64,000 nt of DNA from Polyodon spathula (taxonomy: Eukaryota > Chordata > Actinopteri > Acipenseriformes > Polyodontidae), in the NCBI RefSeq assembly GCF_017654505.1, contig NC_054549.1:23994969-24058968 (forward strand), read 5' to 3'. The position numbers and the translations under genes were made by a program. Below the pieces are notes generated by a model that saw only the letters and a list, made by a program, of their open reading frames with translations, was not told where the DNA came from and made no database searches. Shown in pieces: positions 1 to 11,689 of the stretch; positions within the stretch are counted from its first letter, which is position 1, and every line of letters starts with the position of its first letter.

Positions 1-504
1 TCAGAGGGAGAGAAAGGCAGCGAGACGTTAAAGAACTCACAAATTCAAACAACCAGGAGTGCAAAGAAACCGGGACCAGTAAGGTACCCTATTACTAATT
101 AGATTTAATAATGTTACTCTATTTCTTGACGTTCGTTAGTCTGAATTTGAATTATTATGCAATACAAAACCACGTTACCCGACTGCTTTTAAAACACCTT
201 GCCCCCCTCCCCAAAAATGAATTATGTGGCTGCTCTGTGTGTGTGTAGAACTGCACTAAAACAACGGAAGTAGGTACTTTGAATATTTTTATTTAATCAA
301 AGTACAATTTTATAATACTTTGTTGTAAGAAAAAAAAGAAGCATAAATTGTATTTTTGGTTTTGCAACGTAAAACAATATGGGACTGCTGCAAAGTGGTT
401 AATAGTGTGCAGGTGCAGGTGATCAAGAACAGACAAAGACAATTGTAATCCCAGTGTAAAGGTTTGTTTTGTTTGTTTTGTCCAGTGCCTGATGGCGAAA
501 TAAA

Positions 505-967
505 CAGTAAATAATGATGATGTTGTTGTTGTTAAGTAATACAGCAGCGTGTATTACTTCAATTATAATCCCCATGTTTGCCCTGCAAGTAATATTCCCA
601 TTTTTATCATACACCCACACAAAACACAGACTCAAGTCTGTTGGTGCGTGAATCTCGAGGTCTCTTACAGTTCAAAATGCTTTTAAACAAAACGAGGGAA
701 CAGATACATTGCTTCGACCCCTATTTATACCGTCACTCATGACCCCTTGGTAAACAATTGCAGCTGCTTTTTATGCTCTGCAGCTGCCACATCATTTGCC
801 CTCAATGAGTTAGTGTACCAAAGCTCTGTCTCTTTTCTACATGACCGACTTCCTTTTAACCCTCGGAACGCATTGTCAGGTCAAGTAGTCCAGAGTATTC
901 TGTTTCCGTTACTTAGTGCCATCACAAGGAGAGAGATTTACCACCAAGCATCATCGTCTTTGTCACA
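505..967 (-). repeat. LTR of a Gypsy-type element, 3' copy
   Basis: On the minus strand this begins TGTGACAAAGAC and is about 75-85% alike by eye to a second copy at 2897-3534. Both copies carry a TATA box (TATAAATAG on the minus strand, near 722-732) preceded by the same 40-bp block. A purine-rich tract (GAGCGGTGGGA) lies immediately before the TG end, as a polypurine tract would. This copy lacks about 130 bp that the other has, including a polyadenylation-signal stretch. Boundaries come from where the two copies stop matching; the 3' end (near 505) is less certain. Confidence 0.55.
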
Positions 968-1309
968 TATCCCACCGCTCAGAGTGGAGCCGAAGGAACA
1001 CTCGGCTGAATCTACCCTTCCCGTTACTCCCACCTCCCGGGAAAAATAATCTGCATTTTGGTGGTCTTTCCCTGCAAGATGTACCAAGTGGTACATGAAG
1101 GGCTGGAATACCAGATACCACCAAGTTATCCGGGCATTGCTATTCTTCATTGTGCTTAACCACTTGAGTGGGGCGTTGTCTATAACAAGATCAAATTAAT
1201 GTCCCAACAGGTAGTATCATAAGGAGTGAGTAGCCCACTTAATGGGCTAACACTCCTTTTCAACTTCAGAGCAGTTGTGCTCCTGAGGAAGCATCTTTTT
1301 GCTGATATA
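968..1309 (-). pseudogene. Gypsy RNase H fragment directly abutting the LTR
   Basis: Minus-strand translation reads like the end of a Ty3/Gypsy RNase H domain: an APLKW block, then NARITWWYL, a hydrophobic stretch, then HLAGKDHQNADYFSRE. In the family this last part is the 'GxxNxxADxLSR' signature, so NADYFSR is a slightly decayed version. Stops occur in the upstream half. About 80 bp after the signature the LTR begins, with no integrase domain between. The left edge of a Tc1 element (1310) cuts the RNase H domain. This is a dead remnant; the family identity is secure, the subfamily is inference. Confidence 0.6.
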
Positions 1310-2869
1310 CAGTACCAGTCAAAAGTTTGAGTACACCTGCTTGAAACCAGATTTTTCATGATTATCTATGCTTTTAACTGTATAAACTTGTCTACAAACG
1401 CTTAATATTTCATTATATGATACGTGTACTTATATAAGCTTATAATCATAAGTGAATTGCATTCAAAAATTTAATTTTTTAATGAAAATATAAATCTTGC
1501 CAATTTCAATTAAATGGTCACCCAAAGCAAGGGGATTTCAGTCTGAAGCCCAAGTCAGTTAAAAGTCTGAAATGTGTATAACACAGTGTTAGAACACTGG
1601 TCTAAGTATAAAAGTGTATTTGTTAGACGTGCTCTGAGTTAACTAGCATATTACCCAATTAACCTTTTGTCACCAGTTATTATTAACAGGTGAGGGTCCA
1701 TGATTACTATAAATACAGGTAGCATAGGCACAAGTTTGTCATTCCTGAATGTAAGGGAGCAGAAAATAGTAAAATATGCTCAGTTAAGCAAAGAAAAAAA
1801 AAGACAGTCTGTAATTACTTTAAGAAATTAAGGTCAATCTTTAAAACCAATTGCAAGAACTTTGCAAGTGTCTGTAACTGCAGTGGCCAAGACCATCAAA
1901 CGATTTGAAGAAACTGGCACTCATGAGGACCAAACAAGGTCAGGAAGGCCAAGGGTGACCTCAGAATCAGAGAACAACTTAATTTGAGTCACAAGTCTGC
2001 AAAAACGGTGATTAACTGCCCCTGAAATACAAGCTCAGCTAAAAGCTACTAGAAGTACAGATGTTTCAAAATCAACTGTTCAGAGGAGATTGCGTGAAGC
2101 TGGCCTAACTGGAAGAATTGCTGCAAAGAAACCATTGTTAAGAGTGCAGAATAAGAGGAAGAGACTTGCCTTGGTTAAAAAACACAGAAACTGGACGTCT
2201 GAGTCAAAATTTGAAATATTTGGGTCCAACCGCCAAGTATTTCTAAGACGCAGAGAGGGTGAGCGCATAAGTTCTGCATGTGTGGTTCCCACTGTCAAGA
2301 ATGGAGGAGGCAGTGTCATGGTCTGGGGTTGCTTTGCTGGTGACAGAGTTGGTGATCTTTACCAAGTCCATGGCAAGCTCAACCAGCATGGCTATCATAG
2401 CACACTTCAGAGGCATGCCATTCCATCAGGATTACGGCTAGTTGGGCAGTCCTTCATTCTTCAGCAAGATAATGACCCAAAACACACCTCAAAGTTGTGC
2501 AAGAACTACCTGGCAAAGAAGGAAAGTGAAGGACAACTCAATCTAATGACCTGGCCTGCCCAGTCTCCAGACCTCAATCCCATAGAACTTGTATGGTACG
2601 AACTAGACAGAAGAGTCATAGCAAAGCTACCCACAAGTGCCCTACATCTCTGGGAATTGCTGCAGAAGAGCTGGGAAGACATGTCGGGTGATTTCCTGCT
2701 GAAACTTGTTAACCAAATGCCTCGTGTTTATGAGGCTGTTATTAAGGCAAAGGAGGATGAATCTCTTGGTGAAATCTGGTGTGATGAGAGTAGCGGCCTG
2801 ACAGAGTCTTCGCTTAACAGTCAAATGCCCCTTGACACTCAGCTGACCACTTAATTAAATTTGGAGTAC
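1310..2869 (+). mobile_element. Tc1/mariner transposon, right end truncated
   Basis: A TA dinucleotide (1308-1309) is followed by CAGTACCAGTCAAAAGTTTG, a typical Tc1 terminal repeat of fish. It contains a degraded transposase on the plus strand. The expected right inverted repeat starts (GGAGTACTC near 2863) but breaks off about 18 bp before its end. It then passes directly into the second Gypsy LTR at 2897. The element therefore inserted in the Gypsy RNase H region, and a later deletion removed its right tip together with the Gypsy interior. Confidence 0.75.
1776..2854 (+). pseudogene. Tc1 transposase, degenerate
   Basis: The N-terminal helix-turn-helix part (around 1781-1980) is recognisable (ARTLQVSVTAVAKTIKRFEE, then RSGRPR) but has early stops, for example just after the first ATG and at 1984-1986. 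The C-terminal DDE part is a 254-codon open stretch from 2090: the GGGSVMVWGCF block, QQDNDPKHTS (second catalytic Asp) and SPDLNPIELVWYEL (catalytic Glu) are visible. The stretch that should carry the first catalytic Asp (usually W-S-D-E) reads NWTSESKFEIF, so the Asp is replaced. Frame changes separate the two halves. Not functional. Confidence 0.75.
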
Positions 2870-2896
2870 TCTACATATACTTGGGGATAAAGCGGG

Positions 2897-3534
2897 CAGT
2901 AAATAATAGTGATAAGTAATATAGCAGCATGTATTACTTAAATTATAATCCCCATGTTTGCCCCGCAAATAGTCTGTTTTTACTATACACCCACACAAAA
3001 CACAAAACACAGACTCAAGTCCGTTAGTGCGTTAATTAGTCCTAGTGGTGCAAATACAATTTATTGTGATACAGTGCTGTTCCAGGTTTGTGCGGGCCTC
3101 TGGCAACAGCTCCAGAATTGTGTTTAGCAGTCTAGTAATATATAACACAAGACAAGTACTGACAAACAAAATAAAACTCAAAACATTTTTATTCCTCACG
3201 GGGGTCTCTCTTTTAAACCAAACGAAGGAACAGATACATTGCTTCGACCCCTATTTATACCGTCACTCATGACCCCTTGGTAAACAATTGCAGCCGCTCC
3301 TGTAACCAGCGGCAGCCACATTATTTACCTTCCAGGTCAATGAGTTAGCGTACCGAAGCTCTGTCTCTTTTCTACATTTTCTCTTTTCTGGACTACTTTT
3401 CTCTTTTCCTCTCTTTTCTTAACCCTCAGAACGAAGTGTCAGGCCAAGTAGTCCACAGTATTCTGTTCCCGTTATTTAGTGCCCTCACAAGTCGGGAGGG
3501 AAATTTACCACCAAGAATCATTGTCTTTGTCACA
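2897..3534 (-). repeat. LTR of the same Gypsy-type element, 5' copy
   Basis: Second copy of the 505-967 repeat in the same (minus) orientation, starting TGTGACAAAGAC at 3534. It shares the TATA box block (3248-3262), the ACACACAAAAC-type stretch and the terminal TTATTTACTG. It includes an additional block with GGAATAAAAATG, a likely polyadenylation signal. Upstream flanks of the two copies differ, as expected for a 5' and a 3' LTR. Pairing the two as one element is inference. Confidence 0.55.
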
Positions 3535-6500
3535 GGGACAATCCGTGTCCCCAAAAGCCACAGTGCGACCGCAACTCGTTTTTCCACCGATACCAAACGT
3601 CTCATCTGTGTATTTTGGCACCCCAGCAAAGATGTCAGTAAGTGACAAAGATGCATACACGACTCCTTAGACATGCATACAGTTTTAATCCAGTCATTTG
3701 GAAAACACTCAAGTTGTTCCTACCAGCCTTCTGGTCGGCAGATCGCCCAAATGTTTCGATCTACCGTCATGGTACTGCAGATCGTCTCCACTATTTAGCA
3801 GTGCAGAACAAGCAAAATGGCGTCTCACTTGGTTTTGCAGAAAACAAAGCTGTGCTTGACGAGCTCTTAAGCAATTACGTACTGTGCCTTTTACCAAAAT
3901 CAACAAAAACACAGCCTACATGCTGCCGCCACACAGACCTAACGAATGTCGTGTAATGGTGGTCCGAGTTCAGTTGTTAGTTTAACCAGGGAGTGCACTC
4001 ACTTCAGTAATGAAAGGCGTGTGTACAACAAACAATGCAGCAAGTGCACTTTGTTAATACGGCTGTCAAGCTAACCGCAGTGTGCGTGTGTACGAAGCCG
4101 AAATTTTTACCTCTGCTTGTGAAGTAGTTCAATTGGGTTCCCTCAAATTGTAAAAATAACAGAAGTTTAAGAAAAACACCAGGCTTTGTTTGATCTTTAC
4201 TGCTGAATCACTCCCCTTGTTTGGTGCCTTTACAGTAAGTTTAAATATAAATGCTAATCTTACCTAATCTAATGCTTGTAATTGGATTTCTAGGTCAACA
4301 GTAAATGAACCATACTGTACATTCTGTAGGGACCATACATACTGCTTTTGCAGTAACCGTAAAAAACAAGTGCATTATGAATTCTAGATTTATGCAAAGC
4401 AGCAGCTTGGGTAAGGAATATGTTTAAAACCATGAATCTGCATTATGGTGTATGTATTTAATTATAATGTCTGGGTTAAAATTTTACAAAATATAAATAT
4501 ATAGGTTTTAACATTTGTGTAATTCTCCGAAATAAGTCTGCTTTCATGTCTAACTTAGAATCTCATATTTGCAAGGGCCTGTCCCATGTTTGAGCTCTTT
4601 GAATAGGCAGACACACCTCTGTCTTCTGCTTTCGAGTATGTGCTAGCTTCGGAGTTGCAATACTAACTGAACTGAGCTGAAGATGAACACAAAATATTTA
4701 ATTAGATTCCAAAACAAAACTGGTTTACAAACAGTCTATCTACTGTGATGTTTCACTGTGAAAGTACTGTTTGACTAGCAGTGCCCAGTGTGACACCAAT
4801 AAATACATTGTCTGTCCCAGATCAGACTGAAGAGCAATGTGAACCTTCGGTGAAGGAGAACAAGCTATACCACGGGTCATAAAGACCTGACACAAGGGAA
4901 TGATGAGAAGAACTACACTAAGATACATTACGCTACTTCAGATAGTACTTAACAAGCCCACTGGAGTATGTTATTTGTGACCAATCCACTAATTAATCAC
5001 ACAAGGTTCAAAAGTTTTAAAAGAACAAAACATGTAAAATCAGCCCAGGCATCTTTCAAAATGTACATAGATACCTGAATACCAACTGAAGATGATCCTC
5101 ATGCCTTCCCGATCTCTGCAACCCATCTCCTCCTCAAACAGTAATTAGCTGGTTTACTATAATCATCACTTCTGTTTGGATCAACTGTACGAACAGACCC
5201 TGGTGTCTTGATAGAAGATGCCAATGCATGTCAACAATGCCATGTTCCTAATAAATTAGCAAAGTTCACCATATAAAATATAGGATTTTAAGGTATTACA
5301 GTACATTTCCACCTTACAACTCCGCTGCTCATTGGTTTGATTGGTAATAAAAAGAAATATTACAAATTGCATCAGAAGCTAGCCTTCATATGGAACAATC
5401 CCCCCCCCCCCCGAAACATGTGCTGAATTGAAACCACCAAACAGAGCCCGACTCGAACCCAGGTCTGCAGAGGGGAAAGCAATGAAAGACATTACATAGT
5501 GACAGTGCGAAACTCTTCAGGAGAAATGTTTGCAAAGCAGGACTGTGAGGTCTGTCTAATATAATTTTCATTGCTAAACTATTTTGGCAGAAATTAAAAA
5601 TACTATCTGGAAAAATGACATCAATCTGTATCAAGGTATTCTTTCCACATTTGTACTAAAGTCCTGGGATGCAATGGAAATCAACCCTCAATATGGAATA
5701 CAGATTAGCTACCAAACAATCGGCACTAGGACCTTCCAATATGGAAGACCGTGTCTACATTACAGAGGGGAAAAGAACATGTCTAGAAATTTTTATGTAG
5801 CGCTTGCCTTGTTTTCACATTTTAACAGTAACTTACAGCACACTGTATTTAAGTGAATACAGTGCTCCTTTTTATATTGATGTAGCTGGGAGACAGTGAA
5901 GAGGTCATACTACTGTATTGGAGAATGGCAACATGAAACTGATCCTCCCTGGATACAGAAAGCTCTCTTCATGCCATCTGGTTTCCCAGTCATTGAATCT
6001 GTGTGACTGTAAACCGAGCTAAAACCACAAGCAAGAGCTCTTCAGCTCAGCCCATTATATAGAGATGTGAGAGAGTAAAGATTTACAAAATATCTCTATG
6101 GACACAGCGGAATGCAAAATGTACACAAATCAGGTGTTGCAGTTGGAGTAACACAACTTCTGAGGAAAATAAATGCTTGATTGAAAACAAATTTATACAG
6201 ATGCAAAAATGTGTTTAATTAAATAAACCTGAAACACTATATCATTCTATATTATTAGTTAAATCAACTACCTGTACACTGCAATTAATTATTTAATAAA
6301 CTTCTACAACATCTACTCAAGGTACTGAACTACTTTGCATGATGTGCGATATGAAGGATTAATGAAGGACTAAACTATGTAATAATTCAACACCACTTTC
6401 CTGGTAGCCAATGTACTGCTTTCAAAATGTATAATATGCAGCTCTATCAAATGTAGGATTCCAAGCATAAAGACAGAAACAGTAGTGAGACTGCTATGAA

Positions 6501-7654
6501 AGCGAATGATTCTTTCCCAACGCTGTTAGACCTATCACAGATATCGGGAATCACACTACTTCTGCACCCAGTCCTGTTTTTAAGAACCCTCATGCTGAGA
6601 GGAATTAATATAATGATCTTCTGACAGCAAACCAGTTCCTGCTACATCAACTCACCAGATTATTCCTGGAGCAACACAAGTGCTGCAAGTCTCATGCGTG
6701 CCTGCAGTCAGTCTTTACCCTCTGGAAGAGCATGGCAGATTGCTGGCTGATCTAGGACTGGGTGCAGGGAGACTCCCCCACACCTGCAACCTAAAGTCAG
6801 TTCTGAACTGACACTGAATTTCTCTCACTATCTGATATGATATGTGATTTTCCAGCATTGTGACATGACCGGATTTGTATAAAAGTGTTTTACATACAGG
6901 GAAATACTAAAAAGTTATCTATATATTATAATATTAACTGAAGAAAGAAAAATATTGATTACAGATCATTTGTTCAAGCAAACCTATTCCATTCATGATG
7001 GCCTGCTATTACATAATTTTTTAATGAAATCAATTCATGAATTTAAACACTACTAGACAGCTGTGGCAACTGATTGCACTAGCACATGTGGGTATTTAAC
7101 TGTACTGTTGCTAGCCACGCAGCTCAGAGTAGACTGCATTGAAGTCAATACTGTGAGATGGTGAACTCCAGCTAATTTGAATCGTTTTTTAGACTAATCG
7201 TTAATTCCCACTATTTAATATATCTTTGAGTCCTAACCTAGAATCTCCTCATTTGAGAGGCAAATTCAATGCAAACCCTTATTTCTAAAGTGCACACTGC
7301 AGTCTCTAAAGTCGCTAGTTAAAGGCACAATAATTTGCCAATTAATGATTCCCTAAAGTGAAATGTGCTTACTTTCTTTACATTCTTAACATTTAGTTTT
7401 TACAAGAAAATGCCTAACTCTGTAACCGATTTACAAGACATGTGTTTCAAGTCAGTGCCACTGCAGGGCAGGCATGTGTGCTTCAAGATCTCATGAAACA
7501 TTTAAACATTAGTACATTCAATAAGATCCTTACCTGGAAGAACATCTGTGTTTCTGCATTAAAACATAACTGTTCTTTTTGTTGGGACGATTATGCTTTT
7601 TTTAAAAGCCACGATAGCCGATTTAAGGAGGGCTGTACATTTGGGATAAAAATC

Positions 7655-7699
<45 letters not shown>

Positions 7700-8540
7700 A
7701 TATATCCTTCAGCTTTTGGCATTGGAGCAAGGGCTGGAGAAAACTGAAAACACAGTTGTTTGACAAGTATTTACCTGTAATTAAAACAAAATTTACCAGT
7801 ACGTAGAAACAGAATAGCGCTCAGGCTCTGTTAAAGTCTGTGAACGCTGAAATATTGAGTAAAGAAAGGTAAACTAGAGTATTGCATGCAGATCCTGTAC
7901 CAAGGTTATACCACAGTGAATCTCCGCATTGAAAAGGATGGGAGGGTATAACTGTCCGGCTTAGACATATCATTCTTCATATCCACACGTGTTCTTGGTA
8001 AATGAACATCACACAGTTCCCTTAGGTGCTACCAACTCAATCGATAATGAACCGCCGTGTTCCAGGAAACACCTCGCTGAATGTCGAGGCTACAAATAAA
8101 CAGAACCGCCTTCTGAAACACCACAAACCACTAGGCCTAAACAGACGCACGGTTTACCTGAAAAGCGCTTTGTTTTGCTCTGTTACTAGCTTTACATTGT
8201 ATTCATAGTTTTACCATTTTCAAGATGTGCTGCTCCAGTACAACGTATTGGCTCGTTTTTGTTAGTTTTTTTTTTTTTTAATTCACTGACAATCTTATTA
8301 CGTTACTAAATTAGGCACATATCTCTAGGAATGCAGGTATCTTGTGGCAAAAATAACAACAATAATATCCACACACCTGAGGTTACGTAAATGTCAGCGA
8401 TGCCAATGAGTTCGCGTCAGACTAAGCCTGCGTGCTGCTGTGTGTGCACTACTCTGCATCATACGGGGTGGGTACCTCGCTAAATCTGCTTTGCATACCT
8501 GCGGCTGTAATACATTTCACCGAAATAAGACTGCTCTTAC
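3535..8540 (-). other. Probable SLMAP intron, no exon seen
   Basis: About 5 kb downstream (minus sense) of the first SLMAP coding exon. I looked for the next SLMAP exon (the rest of the FHA domain) on the minus strand and did not see it, so this is taken as intron 1. It is AT-rich, with a C-run at 5400-5412 and a T-run at 7659-7694 and no open frame resembling a known protein. The short open frames here have no recognisable domains. Confidence 0.5.
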
Positions 8541-8738
8541 CTTGCCCGTCTTGTGGTCAAACCAGATAAGAGCGTGGTTCCGGGACAGCACTTTGCAGTC
8601 AAACGTCGCGTTGTTTTGAACCGGTCGGCAGCGAGCCACAGAGCGCCCGATCTTGACCGGCTCGTCCAGGTACACATGGCGCTCCTGAAAGGAATGTGAA
8701 TTCGGCCGACAGGTAAAGACTGCCAATGCAGAAGGCAT
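8541..8738 (-). CDS. SLMAP: SLMAP first coding exon (FHA domain start)
   Basis: Sarcolemma membrane-associated protein: a tail-anchored adaptor whose N-terminal FHA domain binds phosphothreonine (for example on MST1/2) and recruits the STRIPAK phosphatase complex. This exon encodes residues 1-66, beginning [15 protein letters not shown]. It runs into the FHA fold with G31-R32-S33 and the phosphopeptide-binding S52-R53-N54-H55, and ends DHKTGK. A perfect donor (AAG|gtaag) follows at 8540-8539, leaving phase 0. The start was chosen because the MPSALA N-terminus is the known vertebrate one; an in-frame ATG 12 codons upstream (8774) is probably 5' UTR. The remaining exons lie beyond the left edge or were not recognisable. 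Only this exon of a gene of more than 800 codons is in view. Confidence 0.9.
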
Positions 8739-10250
8739 CGATGACAGCTGGGGGGCGTCGCTCCAACCAGGCACGAAAGTTAACGTTTCTTGATCCAGGC
8801 TGGCGACTTTACGACTACCTCCAAAAACTGAAATATAACAACGAAGAAAAAAAATACAAATATTATCTATACATAGTCTTACAAACCAATATATACATGT
8901 GGTCGATCCCTAGGTCCACCCATCATTGTGTCACTCTATATTAGCAGTGCCAGTAATCAGGAGTATCCTCTCTTCCATAAAAAATGCGTCTCCATAGCTT
9001 CAATATACCAAAGCTTTGCTCACAAGAAACCAGTAGGAACTGATGATGATATAACGAACTTGGACTATGTAATAGTTATGAAACAAGTCAATTAATTAAG
9101 CCGTGTGCTGTATTTTTTTTTTTTATAGAATAAATACTTTAACTTTACCTATATGCACGATGAATAAAAACACCTTATCATACCAGAATCGGCCCAGCTC
9201 AACAGTGCCTTACTGATCAAGCACTTTCATGACCGAGCATGTCTCTCTCTTCGGCTTACTTTTATTAGGCCAGAATTTCAAGCCCACATTAATCCAAAAA
9301 ACGCTTTTTGTTTTGTTCAGTTTTCTTCTTGGAAAAAATATATTTAAAAAGAAAGACTCTTTCGGTTTAATGTGCCGCTCCCCGCGCTTGTAACCTAGCG
9401 GGTAATCAGTTTCATCACATTTGTCTATACAGACAAATCGACATTCTTCCCCTTTCAGTCTTGGTATAAATATTTACCGGAGCAACAAACGCGCAACCTC
9501 GAGTCTTCGCATCCCTACAGCATCTTCAACTTCATATATATTCCAATAGGGGATCCACGTCCAAGCAACCGGGGGCCCAGTTAAAATCCTACCCCCCGTT
9601 TTAGAGGTAGTAAATGAGGTTGCTGTCAGGCAGCAGCGGCGGCGGCGTGAACTTTCTGAACTGCAAATCAAAACAAATCCCCTCCTTTTAAAAAAAAAAA
9701 AAACATACACGGAAATTTCCACACAAGACGCTCCTCTCCTCCCCTCTCGCTGCTGTATACCAGCTTGCAGCTATATGGGAAGAATCTGCTATTTAAGCCA
9801 TCTGCTGTCTTGTCGCTGGGCGGTGTCCCTCGGGGGTGTGAACGATCCTGTCCGCTGCAGGTTACTGTTTTCCCCGGTGAAAGTGAGGACAAACCCCGAT
9901 ACTGTTGGTAACGGCAGCCATACTGTCTAGAAGCACATTCACACATATGCTCGTGCTCAACCTGGCGCGCGACCAGTGCAGCAGCGCGAAAAAGGGGCGA
10001 GCCCGGGGGGGGGGGGGGGGGCGGTAATGACAGCTGCTCCTCGAATCAAGCAACAGGTGCTCTGAAGAGTGCTCCAATGGGAACGAAGGTAGAGCGGGGC
10101 GTTACGTATTTTCCACTGTAAGAAAACGATTGGAGTAATAGAAGGGCAATAAGGAGGCTGGAAACGCCCACGTGACGACGGGGTGTCACCAGCTTTGGGA
10201 TCGAGCAAACCATCATATTTTAAATACGGATATGTCTTACACACAGTGAG
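8739..10250 (-). promoter_or_regulatory. SLMAP: SLMAP 5' UTR and CpG-rich promoter region
   Basis: The stretch about 9570-10180 is clearly richer in G+C and CpG than its surroundings. It has a (CGG)-like run near 9637, a 14-nt G run at 10007-10021 and several GGCG/GCGC words. It sits 0.8-1.4 kb upstream of the SLMAP start codon and fits a CpG-island promoter for the minus-strand gene, with a 5' UTR exon somewhere within it. It could also serve the plus-strand DENND6A-like relic. No TATA box is evident and the exact start site cannot be read from sequence. Confidence 0.4.
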
Positions 10251-11446
10251 AGAGTGCAGTTTGTGCTCTGCACTCTTGCTGTCTGTATTTTGCTGCGGGA
10301 GAGAAATTTGTAAACTTTAAATCTGAAACAGCCCGAGGTATCATATGCTATCCCTCACCCTACATCATGCCCATGGTGTAGAAGTTAAGGAGCAGATAAT
10401 TGTCTTATGGCCAAGTAACATGCACTGAAGAAGGGTGAATGCGTTTTGCATTTTTATGTAAATTTAATGGGCTGTCCCTAAAATGTCTGACCAATGTTAT
10501 GCAATGGAATGTATTCTGCAATTCAGAAAAGAAGCATAACCTGTGCAAGTCAGTTTCAGTCAGGATGGGTAAGACTGCAGCTCTGAAAAATCCCTCAAGA
10601 ACTGTTTAAATACCAGTGGTGTTAATAGTTGAGAGCTCACATTTTAAACAGTTTAAATATGCAGCCTGCATTTAGGAGGTAGCCTCAGTGTTTACATACC
10701 TTAGTGTTTGCCTTAACCCATTTCATGCTGGAGCCTGGACACATACAGTCTTATACAGGAATATATGTTGCACATGTATCAGAAGTGAAGGAGGGCTCTT
10801 ATGGTTGCTTCTTAGTCAAAGGAAGCAAGCGCCGGTATTAAATACCTTGCTGGATCACTGCTTTGATGAATCCCTCCCATTGCAATGGTGAGCGACTCCC
10901 TGTGCACAGTGCTCTGGGTCTCATTGCATATCTTTGTATACAAAATGAAGGATGTTTGGCAATTAAAGTGAAGGTGTTCCACAATCAATCACTCTGCATT
11001 CCTCCGTTGCAAAAGGAGACTTTGCTCCTGGACATTTGTCATTGTCTCATTGTTTCTCTGGGTACGGTTTGTTTGAGGTTTGAATAAAACTGCAGTGGAA
11101 CGCATGGCCCAGTGCAAAGAAAACATTATTATTCAGAGTAAAGAAAAAAGAGCAATGGATGGGTCCGTTTTATTTTTTGTTTGTTTTTGTCACATCTAAA
11201 GGAGATCTCTGGAAACTCTAGCTAGAAGTTTCTACAGGAATACACAGTCTTCTTGAAGTTTCATTAAAGCCGCAGTGCTCGATTTTAAGTAACTGTAGCT
11301 AAGAGAATACTTTCGGAGATCTGACCTGTCATGACACCTCAGCAACTGAAAGCAACTCAAGCCAGTAATTACAGGCTGTAATTACCTCAATGACCACTAG
11401 GGGCACAAGGAATAACTCAAACCAGTGATTGCAGACTGTAATTAAT
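10251..11446. other. No gene or recognisable repeat seen
   Basis: About 1.2 kb with no convincing open frame. Near 11340-11440 a short block (CAACTCAAGCCAGTAATTAC and its near-copy CAACTCAAACCAGTGATTGC) is imperfectly duplicated just before the 38-bp array. A first DENND6A coding exon would be expected between SLMAP and 15.1 kb; I did not find it here. Confidence 0.4.
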
Positions 11447-11657
11447 GATTCAAACAAACCACACAAACCCCAAAAACACAACTGGATTCAAACAAACCGC
11501 ACAAACCCCAAAGGCACAACCGGATTAAAACAAACCACACAAACCCCAAAGACACAACCGGATTCAAACAAACCACACAAACCCCAAAGACACAGCCGGA
11601 TTCAAACAAACCACACAAACCCCAAAGGCACAACCGGATTCAAACAAACCACACAAA
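11447..11657. repeat. 38-bp minisatellite, about 5.5 copies
   Basis: Head-to-tail copies of a 38-bp unit starting ATTCAAACAAACCACACAAA and ending in CACAACCGG, with single-base variants. It directly abuts the end of the DIRS-like element, whose last recognisable codons lie at about 11660-11690. There are no unique spacers, so this is a tandem array and not CRISPR. Open frames across it are a by-product of its composition. Confidence 0.85.
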
Positions 11658-11689
11658 TTTTTTACTTTCATGGCTAAAAGCAATCGCTG

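Noticed and set aside
5584..5856. 90-codon plus-strand frame near 5.6 kb
   Set aside because: No domain, no coding bias, no splice context; lies in presumed SLMAP intron.
8739..8774. Upstream in-frame ATG extending SLMAP by 12 residues
   Set aside because: The MPSALA start is the known vertebrate N-terminus; the extension has no family support.
11447..11657. Array that might look like CRISPR
   Set aside because: Units are contiguous 38-bp copies with no unique spacers, in a vertebrate genome.
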